DNA from: Bifidobacteriaceae bacterium
GTDB taxonomy: Bacteria > Actinomycetota > Actinomycetes > Actinomycetales > Bifidobacteriaceae
Direction: 5' to 3'
DNA length: 61,373 bases
Assembly (NCBI GenBank): GCA_029227215.1
Contig: JAQXZM010000037.1
Span: 1-61,373 of the forward strand
Shown: positions 12,735 through 21,368 of the stretch, one piece after another
How positions within the stretch are numbered: position 1 is the stretch's first letter
Layout of the letters: each line of letters opens with the position of its first letter
Position numbers and translations under genes: made by a program
Notes under the pieces: model-generated
What the model saw: only the letters and a program-made list of their open reading frames with translations
Databases searched by the model: none
What the model was told of the DNA's origin: nothing

Positions 12735-13066
12735 TGGCAGCCGATAAACCCACCATGAAAGTCACCATCGTGGCCGCCGACCGCCCCGTGTGGAACGGCA
12801 CCGCGTATTCGGTGGTCATTCCGGCCTCCGCGGGGCAGATGGGAATCATGCCTGACCACGAGCCGGTCCTGACGCTGATCAACCAGGGCACCGTGCGTGT
12901 GGAAAGCACGAGCGGGCACGCCCACTTGTTCACGGTCTCTGATGGGTTTGCTGCCTTTGACTCCAATTCCATGACCGTGGCGGTCTCCGACTCCAGCGAC
13001 GACGAGATCGACAACACAGGTGCAGCGGCCGGCGCCGGCGCGAGCGACGCGGCCCAGGCCGAGTAG
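12734..13066 (+). CDS. atpC: F1Fo ATP synthase subunit epsilon
   Basis: I place the start at ATG 12734 (MAADKPTMKV, 110 aa), overlapping the atpD stop; frame upstream of it is atpD sequence. The N-terminal beta-sandwich is complete (SAGQMGIMPDHEPVLTLINQG). The C-terminal alpha-hairpin that inhibits ATPase in other bacteria is largely replaced by a short Gly/Ala-rich tail (NTGAAAGAGASDAAQAE). This short form is seen in several Actinobacteria. It closes the operon. Confidence 0.95.
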
Positions 13067-13124
13067 GCCGGAGCTGTGTTGGCTGTTGCTAGCTGACTAG
13101 TTTGTTGGCCAGCTCCTGTTACCA

Positions 13125-13167
13125 AGGGCTCTGGGTGTGAGTACAGATTCACACCCAGAGCCCTTTT
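13125..13167 (+). terminator. atp operon terminator, contains first copy of the palindromic repeat
   Basis: AGGGCTCTGGGTGTGA (13125-13140) is perfectly complementary to 13149-13164 around an 8-nt loop, followed by TTT. The inner part, TGGGTGTGAG to TCACACCCA, is a copy of the repeat family listed next. Confidence 0.9.
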
Positions 13168-13776
13168 GTATGCTGTGCATGAGCATGAGCTAGCATCCTG
13201 GCCTTGGGTGTGAGTGCCGGCTCGCACCCAAGGCGATTTTCGCCGCCAGGCGGTGGCTGATTCCTCAGGGAGAGAGCCAGAGTATGAGTGTCCGCTCGCA
13301 CTGAAGGCGGTTCCACCGCCTTGTTCTGCCCGGTCCTTCACTAGAAGGGCCTGAGTATGAGTGTCCGCTCGCACTGAAAGTGGTTTTGGACGATATGAGG
13401 TGGCTGATGGTCGGCAAGTGGCGTTGAATGTGAGTGGGCGCTCACACTTTGGCGGGGCGGTTGGAGTCCTTGGTCGAATGTGCGAGCGGTGGCTGGCACT
13501 TTGGAGGGACTTTCTGCTCTCCGTGGATTCTCGTGTTGGTGAGAATGGCTTGTTTGCTGGGGTCGGGAGCCTTGGTTGGTTGGCGGGGCGTGCAATGTGC
13601 GCGCGTCGGCTGGCACATTCCGGCTAGGCAGGGTACGGCCCGCACGAATGTGCGAGTGGAGGCTCACACATTGCAGGGTAAACACGGCCAGGGTGGGCAA
13701 TGTGTGAGCCCCCGCTGGCACCTTGGCAGGAGACTGGGCCCAAAAGGTGCAATGTGCGAGCGGATGCTGACGCAGC
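13132..13776. repeat. cluster of ten short palindromic repeats
   Basis: Ten imperfect palindromes of 24-28 bp lie at 13132-13157, 13204-13231, 13280-13303, 13352-13375, 13426-13449, 13477-13502, 13594-13619, 13647-13672, 13699-13724 and 13751-13776. The shape is roughly (A/G)(A/G)TGTG(A/C)G(T/C) - 4 to 6 variable bases - G(C/G)(T/C)(C/G)(G/A)CAC. Copies 3 and 4 are nearly identical; others vary in both arms while mostly keeping pairing. Spacing between copies is irregular (about 20-95 bp) and the spacers are unrelated. No ORF in 13067-13890 has codon structure or an SD. The same family recurs at 32065-32385. Confidence 0.85.
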
Positions 13777-13890
13777 GGTCGGCGATCGATAACGCTGACC
13801 CAATAGCGAGCCATTGTCGATGCCAGCCTTCACATCGTTGCCGCGAGAGGTACTCAGCCACGCCCCGTGCGATTCTTGTAGACTGGCGGC

Positions 13891-14568
13891 ATGAGCGAGA
13901 AAGAGCGGATGCTGGCGGGCGAGCTGTATGTCGCCGATGATCCGGAACTGGCTGCGATGAGCTTGACCCGGCGACGGCTGGAGCGCACGTTCAATGATCT
14001 GCCGTTTGACGCGTTCGAGCAGCGCGAGCAGGTGATTCGACAGCTGTTTGGCTCGGTGGGCGCCCATTGCACCGTGGAACCGCCGTTCCATTGCGATTAT
14101 GGCTGCAACACCACCGTGGGCGAGAATTTCTATGCCAACTTCGACTGCATCTTCCTCGACGTGGCGCCCATCACTATCGGCAACAACGTGTTCCTTGGCC
14201 CGCGCGTGGGCCTCTACACGCCGTACCATCCGATCGACGGGGGTGTGCGTGCCGCGCAGCTGGAGGGAGGGCGGCCGATCACCATCGGCGATGACGTGTG
14301 GATGGGCGGCAATGTGGTCGTGTGCCCAGGCGTCACGATCGGTTCCGACGTGGTGATCGGCGCCGGAAGCGTGGTCGTGCGCGACATCCCTTCCCATAGC
14401 GTGGCGGTGGGCAATCCCTGCCATGTGGTGCGTGCGATTACCGACGATGACCGCGAGTATTGGGAACGCAAGGCGGCGCAATACCGCGCCGCGGTGGCCG
14501 CTGAGCGCAAGGCTGCTGCCGAGGGGAATACTGCCGAGGGGAACGCTGCCATGACGGCAGAGAGCTGA
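13891..14568 (+). CDS. maa: sugar O-acetyltransferase, hexapeptide-repeat (Maa/LacA/NodL) family
   Basis: A trimeric left-handed beta-helix enzyme that acetylates sugars such as maltose or galactosides from acetyl-CoA, in the cytoplasm. The 225 residues begin with the family N-terminal helix (MLAGELYVADDPELA). Hexapeptide turns include CDYGCNTTVG, APITIGNNVFLGP and CPGVTIGSDVVIGAGSVVVRDIP. The catalytic histidine is in YTPYHPID. A TAGACT box (13879-13884) ends 6 nt before the ATG and no SD is visible, so it is probably leaderless. The last 25 residues are Ala/Glu-rich. Confidence 0.93.
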   Translation: MSEKERMLAGELYVADDPELAAMSLTRRRLERTFNDLPFDAFEQREQVIRQLFGSVGAHCTVEPPFHCDYGCNTTVGENFYANFDCIFLDVAPITIGNNVFLGPRVGLYTPYHPIDGGVRAAQLEGGRPITIGDDVWMGGNVVVCPGVTIGSDVVIGAGSVVVRDIPSHSVAVGNPCHVVRAITDDDREYWERKAAQYRAAVAAERKAAAEGNTAEGNAAMTAES

Positions 14569-14656
14569 CGAATTTCTCCGCAGACCAAAAGAGAACTCGT
14601 CGGGCGGGGGCCGGAATCAGAGTCGCCGAACCGCACCTTTCCGTATACTGCTCGGT

Positions 14657-15628
14657 GTGAGAATTATTGTCGCCGATTGCTCCGCCGTCTATTCCGGCCG
14701 CCTCAACGCCATGCTGCCTCGCGCCGCGCGCGTGATCTTGGTGAAGGCGGATTCCAGCGTGCTCATCTTCTCGGAGCTGGGCTCCTACAAGCCGCTCAAT
14801 TGGATGGCGGCGCCATGCACGGTGCATGAATACGGTCCAGACAGCGACCGCTGGGATTCGCTGGTGCGCGACACCCATGTGGATGACGATGCCGACGATT
14901 CTGTTGATGTTGCTGATTCCGGGAATGCGGATTCCGATGCCACACGATCGGGCAGCGCTGATGCAGATGTTGATACTTCTGATGCTGGTGCGGCAAATCC
15001 TGATACCGCAAACTCCAATCCTGATGATGCCGCCGCGTCGGATGGCGATATCTTGAGTTCCGCGCCGGCAGAAGCGGCACCAGCAGAAGCGACATCAGCA
15101 GAAGCGGCACCGGCACAGCCCGCCGCAGCTCCGTCAGATCCCATTGCGTTTCTGCGCGCTTGCGCGAGCAAGGGGCCGGATATCCTCACGATCGCCATTT
15201 ACAAGGTCCATTCCGATCAGACCTTTGATCTGGGCACCGATCCAGGGCTCGTCAAGGATGGCGTGGAGGACCATCTGCAGCGCTTTCTCGCCGAGCAGAT
15301 CGAACGCATCGGCGACGGTGCGCAGCTCGTGCGGCGCGAATACCCCACGGCGATCGGCCCGGTCGACATCATGGCAAAGGATGCCGATGGCACGCACGTC
15401 GCCATCGAAATCAAGCGACACGGCGGCATCGATGGCGTGGAGCAGCTCACGCGGTATTGCAAGCTGCTCAATCGTGATCCGCTCCTCGCGCCGGTGCGCG
15501 GCATCTTCGCGGCGCAGACCATCACGCCGCAGGCGCGTGTGCTCGCCACCGAGCGCGGCTTCCAGTGTCTGATCCTCGACTACGACGACATGAAGCATCA
15601 GGACCGCGGCGACATCACCCTGTTCTGA
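14657..15628 (+). CDS. nucS: mismatch-specific endonuclease NucS/EndoMS with a long acidic linker
   Basis: NucS cuts both strands at mismatches and substitutes for MutS/MutL in many Actinobacteria, which fits this lineage. The N-terminal beta domain (residues 1 to about 72) and the RecB-like nuclease domain (from about 161) are typical. Nuclease motifs are visible in GPVDIMAKD and VAIEIKR. The extreme C-terminus GDITLF resembles the sliding-clamp-binding tail. Total length is 323 against roughly 220-250 in most homologues: a Asp/Ser/Ala/Asn-rich linker of about 88 residues (about 73-160), low in complexity, separates the domains. GTG start; TATACT (14644-14649) ends 7 nt upstream, so leaderless. 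Confidence 0.95.
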   Translation: MRIIVADCSAVYSGRLNAMLPRAARVILVKADSSVLIFSELGSYKPLNWMAAPCTVHEYGPDSDRWDSLVRDTHVDDDADDSVDVADSGNADSDATRSGSADADVDTSDAGAANPDTANSNPDDAAASDGDILSSAPAEAAPAEATSAEAAPAQPAAAPSDPIAFLRACASKGPDILTIAIYKVHSDQTFDLGTDPGLVKDGVEDHLQRFLAEQIERIGDGAQLVRREYPTAIGPVDIMAKDADGTHVAIEIKRHGGIDGVEQLTRYCKLLNRDPLLAPVRGIFAAQTITPQARVLATERGFQCLILDYDDMKHQDRGDITLF

Positions 15629-15696
15629 CACCTGCAGTGTGATACATGCTGCATGATTGCATCGGCCAGAATCCCAAGCTGGGTGCGGCCCATTGC

Positions 15697-15770
15697 AGCG
15701 AACTTGGCATTTTGTACAGCATCTGGGGCGCGGATGGCCCAGAATGCTGGCCCGTATCCCAAGTTCGCGG
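15697..15770. repeat. dispersed palindromic element, copy A
   Basis: GCGAACTTGG at one end and CCAAGTTCGC at the other form a 10-bp terminal inverted repeat. Inner GTACAGCAT and AATGCTGG also pair. Related copies lie at 28783-28857 and 54475-54547. The 15629-15986 stretch otherwise contains only the following terminator. Confidence 0.8.
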
Positions 15771-15777
15771 GGAATGC

Positions 15778-15826
15778 AAAACGGCGCTGGGCGCGGGATC
15801 TGTGATCCTTGTGCCCAGCGCCGTTT
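15778..15826. terminator. bidirectional terminator between convergent nucS and FKBP genes
   Basis: AACGGCGCTGGGC and GCCCAGCGCCGTT form a 13-bp stem. A T-tract follows on the minus strand (AACGGCGCTGGGC on that strand ends in TTTTGC) and TTTGCG on the plus strand. It sits between two converging genes. Confidence 0.8.
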
Positions 15827-15986
15827 GCGCTGTGGTGGGTTCTGTGTCAGGTCGGCTGGTCGGCTTGTTCGACCGGTCTGGTCAACCTCGACTGGTCTGC
15901 CGCAGTCTTGTTAACCTCGGTTGATTGACCTGAGCTGGCTGACCTCGGCCGGTCTGTCTCGGCCCACCAGCCTCGGCCCGCCAGCC

Positions 15987-17234
15987 TCAGCCCCTTACCT
16001 CAGCTCGCGCTGGGGTGTCGTAGAGGATGTCGACCACGAAGATGAGCGTGGAGTTCGCGGGAATCGAGCCTTGCGCGGTCGAGCCGTAACCCAGGTCCGG
16101 CGGGATGATGAGCAGCACCTGGGAGCCGACCTTCTGGCCCACGAGACCTTGCACGAAGCCCTTGATGAGGGAGCTCTCGCTCACCGTGAACTGCGTGGAC
16201 GTGCCGCTCGACCAGTTGGAGTCGAACTGCGTGCCGTCCGTGAGCCAGCCGCTGTACATGCAGTCGATCGAGTCGCCTTCCTGCACGGTGTCGCCGGTGC
16301 CCTGGATGAGCGTCTGCGCGACGAGGCTCGTGGTGGAGCCGCTGTAGGTGCTCATGTCGATGGACGGTTCGCCGGTGGACGAGTCGCGCGTGACGGTCGG
16401 CAGGCCGCTGGGCAGGTCCGTGACCTCGGTGCCCGAGGCGCGGGTGGCCGGTGTGGTGGTGCTCATGATCGTGAACACCCACAGGTAGTGGGAGTTCACG
16501 TTCGTGGCGCTCGAGGAATCCGAGCTGCTGGCGCTGGAGGAATCGGCGCTGGAGGAATCCGAGCTGCTGGAATCCGACGACGTCGCCGACGAGGACTCGT
16601 CGTCCACCACGGTGGCGGTGAAGTCGTTCATCGCGGCAAGCGATGAGAGCCCGGTGCTGGCCTGCGAGACGCTTGCGAGGCGTTCGGCGGAGTTCGTGGC
16701 AGTGGTGGTGTCGGTGCTGTCCGTGCTATCGGTGCTGTCGCTGTTATTTGCCGCAGCGCTCGACGACGAGCTGGATTCGTCGAGGTTGTAGCCGATCGCG
16801 ATGGTGGTGTGCACCTTCTGGCCCACGAGCAGGCCGTAATAATCGGAAGGCGTCTGGCTCGAGGTGATCGTGGCGCAGTCCTTCGGGTCGGAGTCCCACG
16901 ACGACGAGAGCACGGAGCCATCGTCGGTGTTGACGAACATGTTCTGCAGGCAGATGCGCTGGCCATCCTGCACGGTGTCGCCGTCGCCGGTCTGCAAGAT
17001 CGCGTAGGAATCGTTGTGCACGGAGTAGGGCAGCGAATCGAAGGAGATGGCCGGCTTCTCGCCGAGGTTGCCGGTGGCGGTGATGCCATCCATGTGGGTG
17101 AAGCTGGTGGACGCGGTGGGGCTGGACGTGGTGTTCGAGCTCTTCTTCGAGCCGCAGGCGGATGCTCCCAGGCTCAGCGCGCACGCGCAGCCCAGGGCCA
17201 CGAGGCGTTTCAGTAATGAGGAATTAAGTGCCAT
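15987..17234 (-). CDS. lipoprotein with two FKBP-type peptidyl-prolyl isomerase domains
   Basis: An exported proline isomerase/foldase anchored to the membrane. The signal peptide MALNSSLLKRLVALGCACAL ends in the lipobox LGASAC. Residues about 35-155 are a divergent FKBP-like domain (GDTVQDGQRICLQ, LLVGQKVHTTIAIGYN). A Ser/Asp/Thr-rich spacer follows. Residues about 290-405 form a canonical FKBP domain (GDTVQEGDSIDCMYSGWLTDGTQFDSNW is shortened here to its core GDTVQEGDSIDCMYSGW; later LIKGFVQGLVGQKVG, IPPDLGYG). The second domain is likely catalytic; the first lacks most active-site aromatics. TACGAT (17247-17242 on the minus strand) ends 7 nt before the ATG, so leaderless. Confidence 0.92.
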   Translation of the reverse strand: MALNSSLLKRLVALGCACALSLGASACGSKKSSNTTSSPTASTSFTHMDGITATGNLGEKPAISFDSLPYSVHNDSYAILQTGDGDTVQDGQRICLQNMFVNTDDGSVLSSSWDSDPKDCATITSSQTPSDYYGLLVGQKVHTTIAIGYNLDESSSSSSAAANNSDSTDSTDSTDTTTATNSAERLASVSQASTGLSSLAAMNDFTATVVDDESSSATSSDSSSSDSSSADSSSASSSDSSSATNVNSHYLWVFTIMSTTTPATRASGTEVTDLPSGLPTVTRDSSTGEPSIDMSTYSGSTTSLVAQTLIQGTGDTVQEGDSIDCMYSGWLTDGTQFDSNWSSGTSTQFTVSESSLIKGFVQGLVGQKVGSQVLLIIPPDLGYGSTAQGSIPANSTLIFVVDILYDTPARAEVRG

Positions 17235-17554
17235 GCGTCAAATCGTAGTGGGTACCTTGCCCGAAGCGGCGATGCCGTGCGGCGGGTGTGCGGGGCGCGT
17301 GCGGGGCATATGCGGCGTGCATGCGGTGTACACGGCGCAGGCATGGCGTGTTCATGACACAGGCATGACGATTGCCTCGCGTAGGTATGCCGTGCATATG
17401 GCGTGGGCAGTGCTCAGGCTTTCGTCTGATGTGCAGATTTCTTGAGGAATCAATCGAGAGCCAGTCAAGTGCCGGTCGAGGAAGCGATCATGCGTCCAGC
17501 CGAGCGAGCGGCGGGAATCGGTGGGGTTGGGGGCGGTTGGTAAAATCGAACGAC

Positions 17555-20194
17555 ATGAGCGATATGAACCCACAAGACGAGGCCAATTCCCCGCATGGCA
17601 CCCCCGCGGACTCCGCTGATTCCGCGTTCGGGTTCCCCCCGGCAGGCAATGGGCCGGAGGCTGTGCGCAACGTGCCGAGTGAGCAGGATGCTTCGCTGCC
17701 GGCACCGGACGATGGTCCATATCATGGGATTTCCTTTGATGACGCGATGCTCGGCACCATGCAGGTGCAAGGCGAGCAGGCGCAAGGCGATGCCGCGGCG
17801 AATGGCGTGGATTTCAGCAGCGCACAGCCTGGTGAGCAGTTTGATGGGCAGCCCGACGAGCAGTTCGGCGGGCAGTTCGGCGGGCAGCCTGATGGCGCGC
17901 AAACTGGTGATGTACAGCCTGGTGATGGGCAGTCACAAGGGGCTGCGCAGCCACAAGGGATTGCACAGCCAATGGGAGAGCAGCCAACGGATGCGCAACC
18001 AGCGGCTGCGTCATCGCCTTTCCCCACCACCGGCCAGCAGGCTGCTGTGCCTGACTATTCGTTCCCCTCGGCTCCGGTGAATGCGAGCGATGAGGCGGAT
18101 TCGAACGAAGTGAATCCAGACGAAGCGGACGAAGCAGGGACGGCTGATTCGAATTCGGCTGATTCCTATCCGGTCGGATCCTCTCCCAACGAAGCGAATC
18201 CAAGCGATGCTTCTTCGGGCGCGTCACGTCTCGGCGATGCCTATTCCGACGATACGTATTCCCAAGATGCCTATCCAATCGATGCGACTGCGAACCCCAG
18301 TGATTCGCAGCCATTCCAGCCCTATGCCGGTGCCAATGATTTCACCGCGTTGAGCGACGCCATCAACAATCCTGCGGAAACCGTTTCGCAAAGTCCAGCA
18401 GACACTGCCGCTGATCCTGCTTCAGCAGGCAGCGCCGATGCTGATGCCGATACTGAAGCCGAAGCCGGTGCCAGCGCCGATGCCGATGCTGCTACCAACG
18501 CCGATGCCGACCCTGATTCTGCCGACGATGACGGCAGGCTGGGCGAGGCATCCGCGTGGATCAGCGCTCATTTGCATACGAAGGATACGCACGCGAAGGA
18601 TGCGCATGCAAAGGACTCCGAGCAGGTGGATTCCTCGAAGTCCGCGTATGCCAAGGAGCGCGCGAAGCGCGAGGACGCTCACGGCGATTCCGCTGATCCC
18701 AGCGATTCCGCCGATTCCAACGGCTCCACCGACGAGTCTCACGATTCCCGTGGCCACGGCACGCATGGCGGCGCGTTCGGCATGTTCGGCTTGGGCAAGG
18801 AATCCGCCGAGGACAGCGAGAAGGAATCCGACAAGCACGACCGCAAGGCGCGCGCCGAATCCAAGCGCGTGGCAATCATGCGCGGCATCATCACGCCGAT
18901 CTTCGGCACCATCGCCGTCATCGCGCTCATCTTCGGCGTGCTCAACTCCACGCTGTGGAGGCCACAGCACGACGTGGCGGCAAGCACCCAGCAGGTCTCC
19001 ACGCAATACCTCGCCACGATCCCCGGCGTGCTCCAGCTCGTGGACGACACGGTGAGCGTGGACGTGAAGGCGCAAGATCCGAACGCCGAACTGTGCATGG
19101 AGGTCTCGAACCAGAACGACGTGGCGTCGTGGCTCGACGGCGTGACCTACACGCAGGTCTCCGCGATGGCATCGTGGAGCTCGTTGCAGACGCAGCAAGC
19201 GAAGACCGGCGATGTCGACACCACCGAGGGCGCCGACAGCCTTTCGTTCAAGGACGCCGACCTGTGGACGCAGGCGACGTGCGGCACCGGCGAGATTTCC
19301 GCGGATTCCCTGACATACAACCCGCAGGACGCGCTCATCGTCGTTTCCGACCCTGAGAACCCGGGCATGTCGGATTCCACCGCGTCTCCCTACACGCTCA
19401 CCCTGAGCTGGCACCGCGACTCGGTGCCGAACTATGCGATGCCGTTCTACGCGGTGGCGTTGCTCTTCGCGCTGCTCGCGGCGCTCGCCGCCACGGTGTT
19501 CTCGCGCGAACGCGAGGGCAAGCGCGTTGCCGGCGAAGACGAAGTGCCCCTGTGGGAGCAGACCGCTGTGATGGCGCGTCTGCGCCACAAGTCCTTCACG
19601 TCCCACCGCGGCGACGCCCAGCCTGAGGGCGACGGCGACCAGGCCAGCCAGACCGTCTCGTCGGTGGACGTGGACGATGGCAAGGGCGTGGAGATCAAGG
19701 ACGAGCTGGGCGAGACGACCGCGTCGTACTCCGTGCAGGACTTCCGCGATTACTTCAACCAGTTGCAGAACGAGAACCCTGACCTGTCGGCAAGCTCCGT
19801 GCTCGACGACGTGGTGGCGACCACCGGCAGCATGCCGGCGATCACCGACGCGAAGTTCCGCCCCGAGCCCAAGCACGCGCAGACGCCGGAGGCTGCGGAG
19901 GCGACGGATACCGAGGCAACAGCGGTGACGGCGGAAATGCCTAACGCGGCGGAAACGTCGGGGGATGCGGAAACGTCGGCGGCTGCGCAAACAGAGGAGA
20001 CGGCTGATGATGCTGCGGTTTCCGATGAGGCATCCGATGCCGCATCCGATGTTGCGGAAGGCTCGGGGGATTCCGGCAATCCTGATGATTCCGAGGGTCC
20101 GCAGACCGCGACTGACAACGATGCTCTTGACGATGCCGACAATCATGATGCCACTGACCACGAATCCGACGACCAGGAAGGAGCCCAGCTGTGA
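17555..20194 (+). CDS. large two-helix membrane protein with disordered N- and C-terminal regions
   Basis: I start at ATG 17555 (MSDMNPQDEANS, 879 aa) because TAAAAT (17541-17546) lies 8 nt upstream; the open frame further upstream is not protein-like. Residues 1 to about 435 are low complexity (Asp, Ala, Ser, Gln, Pro), with repeats such as FGGQFGGQPDG and many NADSD-type runs. A helix at about 445-470 (GIITPIFGTIAVIALIFGV) leads to an extracytoplasmic domain of about 155 residues, then a second helix at about 626-650 (MPFYAVALLFALLAALAATV). The C-terminal 200 residues are acidic and disordered. The downstream lipoprotein overlaps it (GTGA), so the two probably form a cell-envelope pair. Family not recognised. 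Confidence 0.82.
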   Translation: MSDMNPQDEANSPHGTPADSADSAFGFPPAGNGPEAVRNVPSEQDASLPAPDDGPYHGISFDDAMLGTMQVQGEQAQGDAAANGVDFSSAQPGEQFDGQPDEQFGGQFGGQPDGAQTGDVQPGDGQSQGAAQPQGIAQPMGEQPTDAQPAAASSPFPTTGQQAAVPDYSFPSAPVNASDEADSNEVNPDEADEAGTADSNSADSYPVGSSPNEANPSDASSGASRLGDAYSDDTYSQDAYPIDATANPSDSQPFQPYAGANDFTALSDAINNPAETVSQSPADTAADPASAGSADADADTEAEAGASADADAATNADADPDSADDDGRLGEASAWISAHLHTKDTHAKDAHAKDSEQVDSSKSAYAKERAKREDAHGDSADPSDSADSNGSTDESHDSRGHGTHGGAFGMFGLGKESAEDSEKESDKHDRKARAESKRVAIMRGIITPIFGTIAVIALIFGVLNSTLWRPQHDVAASTQQVSTQYLATIPGVLQLVDDTVSVDVKAQDPNAELCMEVSNQNDVASWLDGVTYTQVSAMASWSSLQTQQAKTGDVDTTEGADSLSFKDADLWTQATCGTGEISADSLTYNPQDALIVVSDPENPGMSDSTASPYTLTLSWHRDSVPNYAMPFYAVALLFALLAALAATVFSREREGKRVAGEDEVPLWEQTAVMARLRHKSFTSHRGDAQPEGDGDQASQTVSSVDVDDGKGVEIKDELGETTASYSVQDFRDYFNQLQNENPDLSASSVLDDVVATTGSMPAITDAKFRPEPKHAQTPEAAEATDTEATAVTAEMPNAAETSGDAETSAAAQTEETADDAAVSDEASDAASDVAEGSGDSGNPDDSEGPQTATDNDALDDADNHDATDHESDDQEGAQL

Positions 20195-21240
20195 CACCCC
20201 GCCATGCATTCACGCGCCGCACTGTGAGGACTGCGAAGAGGACAGCGGCGGCATTCCTGTCGGTCTGCCTGCTTGGCTCCGTCGCCGCATGCGCCGAACC
20301 GCTGCCCACCGTGCAGACGCGCATGGGACAGCTCACCTCCGGCACCACCACCACGGAGACGGCGGTGACCGAGGATCAGGAGAAGGCGATTCGTTCGCGC
20401 ATCCTCGACGTGGTGAACGCCGCCACGACGAACCACGATGCCTCCGGGCTCTCCGCCCGCGTGACCGGACCTGAGCTCGACGTGCGCACCAGCGAGTTGA
20501 CCGTCTACAACGCCACCGGCAACACGGCGGACATCACCGAGCTCCCGGCGGACGCCTCGCAGGTGAACCTGCCCATCACCACCACATGGCCGCGCGCCAT
20601 CTTCACGTTCACCACCACGACGAGCGACCAGCAGTCGCAACGCCTGCTCGTGATGACCCAGGATTCCCCACACACCAACTACAAGCTGTGGGCGGTGTGC
20701 CCGCTGTTCCAGAACGCCACGATGCCGGCGTTCTCGGTGGATGGCAGCCAGCTGGGCGGCGCCGATGACTCCGGGCTCGTGCAGACCCCGAAGGATGCGC
20801 TCGCACACTACGCTGATGTGCTGCAAAACAAGGATTCCAGCCAGTACGCCTCCGAGTTCGAAGACGACCAACTGCGCCAATCCGTCACCTCCGTCGCCGC
20901 CAAGATCCAGCAGACGTTCAACTCCAGCGGCGTGACCTTCAGCCAGGATGAGGTGTTCTCGCCCGATGACGCGCAGATCGAGGTGATGCGCACCGCCGAC
21001 GGTGGCGACCTCGTGGTCGGCCGCATCAACTCCGTGTGGACGCGCCGCCTCGATTCCAACCGCCAGGCGCTGCCCGCCTCCGATGCCGAGCGTGCGCTGT
21101 TCGGCGGGGCGACCGCCACGAGCACGATCCAGGTGACGTATGTGAACACCGTGGCCCTCTATGTGCCGGCGGCGGACTCCGGCCAGCAGATGCGCGCCGT
21201 GGGCGCCCAGCGCCAGCCGATCCAAGTGGCGGCGGTCTAG
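20191..21240 (+). CDS. lipoprotein of unknown function, coupled to the preceding membrane protein
   Basis: The GTG at 20191 overlaps the preceding TGA and has AGGAAGGAG upstream. A twin-arginine-like basic N-terminus (FTRRTVRTAKR) and hydrophobic stretch end in the lipobox SVAAC, so the mature 349-residue precursor is a surface lipoprotein. The body shows a repeated alpha+beta layout. The part around PKDALAHYADVLQNKDSSQY looks like a second domain; I recognise no family. Position between the large membrane protein and a thioredoxin-like co-chaperone suggests envelope protein quality control, but this is inference. Confidence 0.82.
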   Translation: MTPRHAFTRRTVRTAKRTAAAFLSVCLLGSVAACAEPLPTVQTRMGQLTSGTTTTETAVTEDQEKAIRSRILDVVNAATTNHDASGLSARVTGPELDVRTSELTVYNATGNTADITELPADASQVNLPITTTWPRAIFTFTTTTSDQQSQRLLVMTQDSPHTNYKLWAVCPLFQNATMPAFSVDGSQLGGADDSGLVQTPKDALAHYADVLQNKDSSQYASEFEDDQLRQSVTSVAAKIQQTFNSSGVTFSQDEVFSPDDAQIEVMRTADGGDLVVGRINSVWTRRLDSNRQALPASDAERALFGGATATSTIQVTYVNTVALYVPAADSGQQMRAVGAQRQPIQVAAV

Positions 21241-21368
21241 TGGCGGCGGTCTGACGGCTGCAATCTGGCGGGCATCGGCGAACAGCGGCCGATGGTCCTG
21301 CACCGCCCGCTCTACGCGGGCGGTGAAAGCAGCTTGCAAGGAGTCTCAGGATGCGAAAGGATAGAAGC

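Noticed and set aside
13132-13776. CRISPR array
   Set aside because: Repeats are imperfect, 24-28 bp and palindromic throughout, spacers vary widely in length (about 20-95 bp), and no cas gene is in the window.
15646-15924. 92-codon plus-strand frame between nucS and the FKBP gene
   Set aside because: It crosses the palindromic element and the bidirectional terminator and has no SD.
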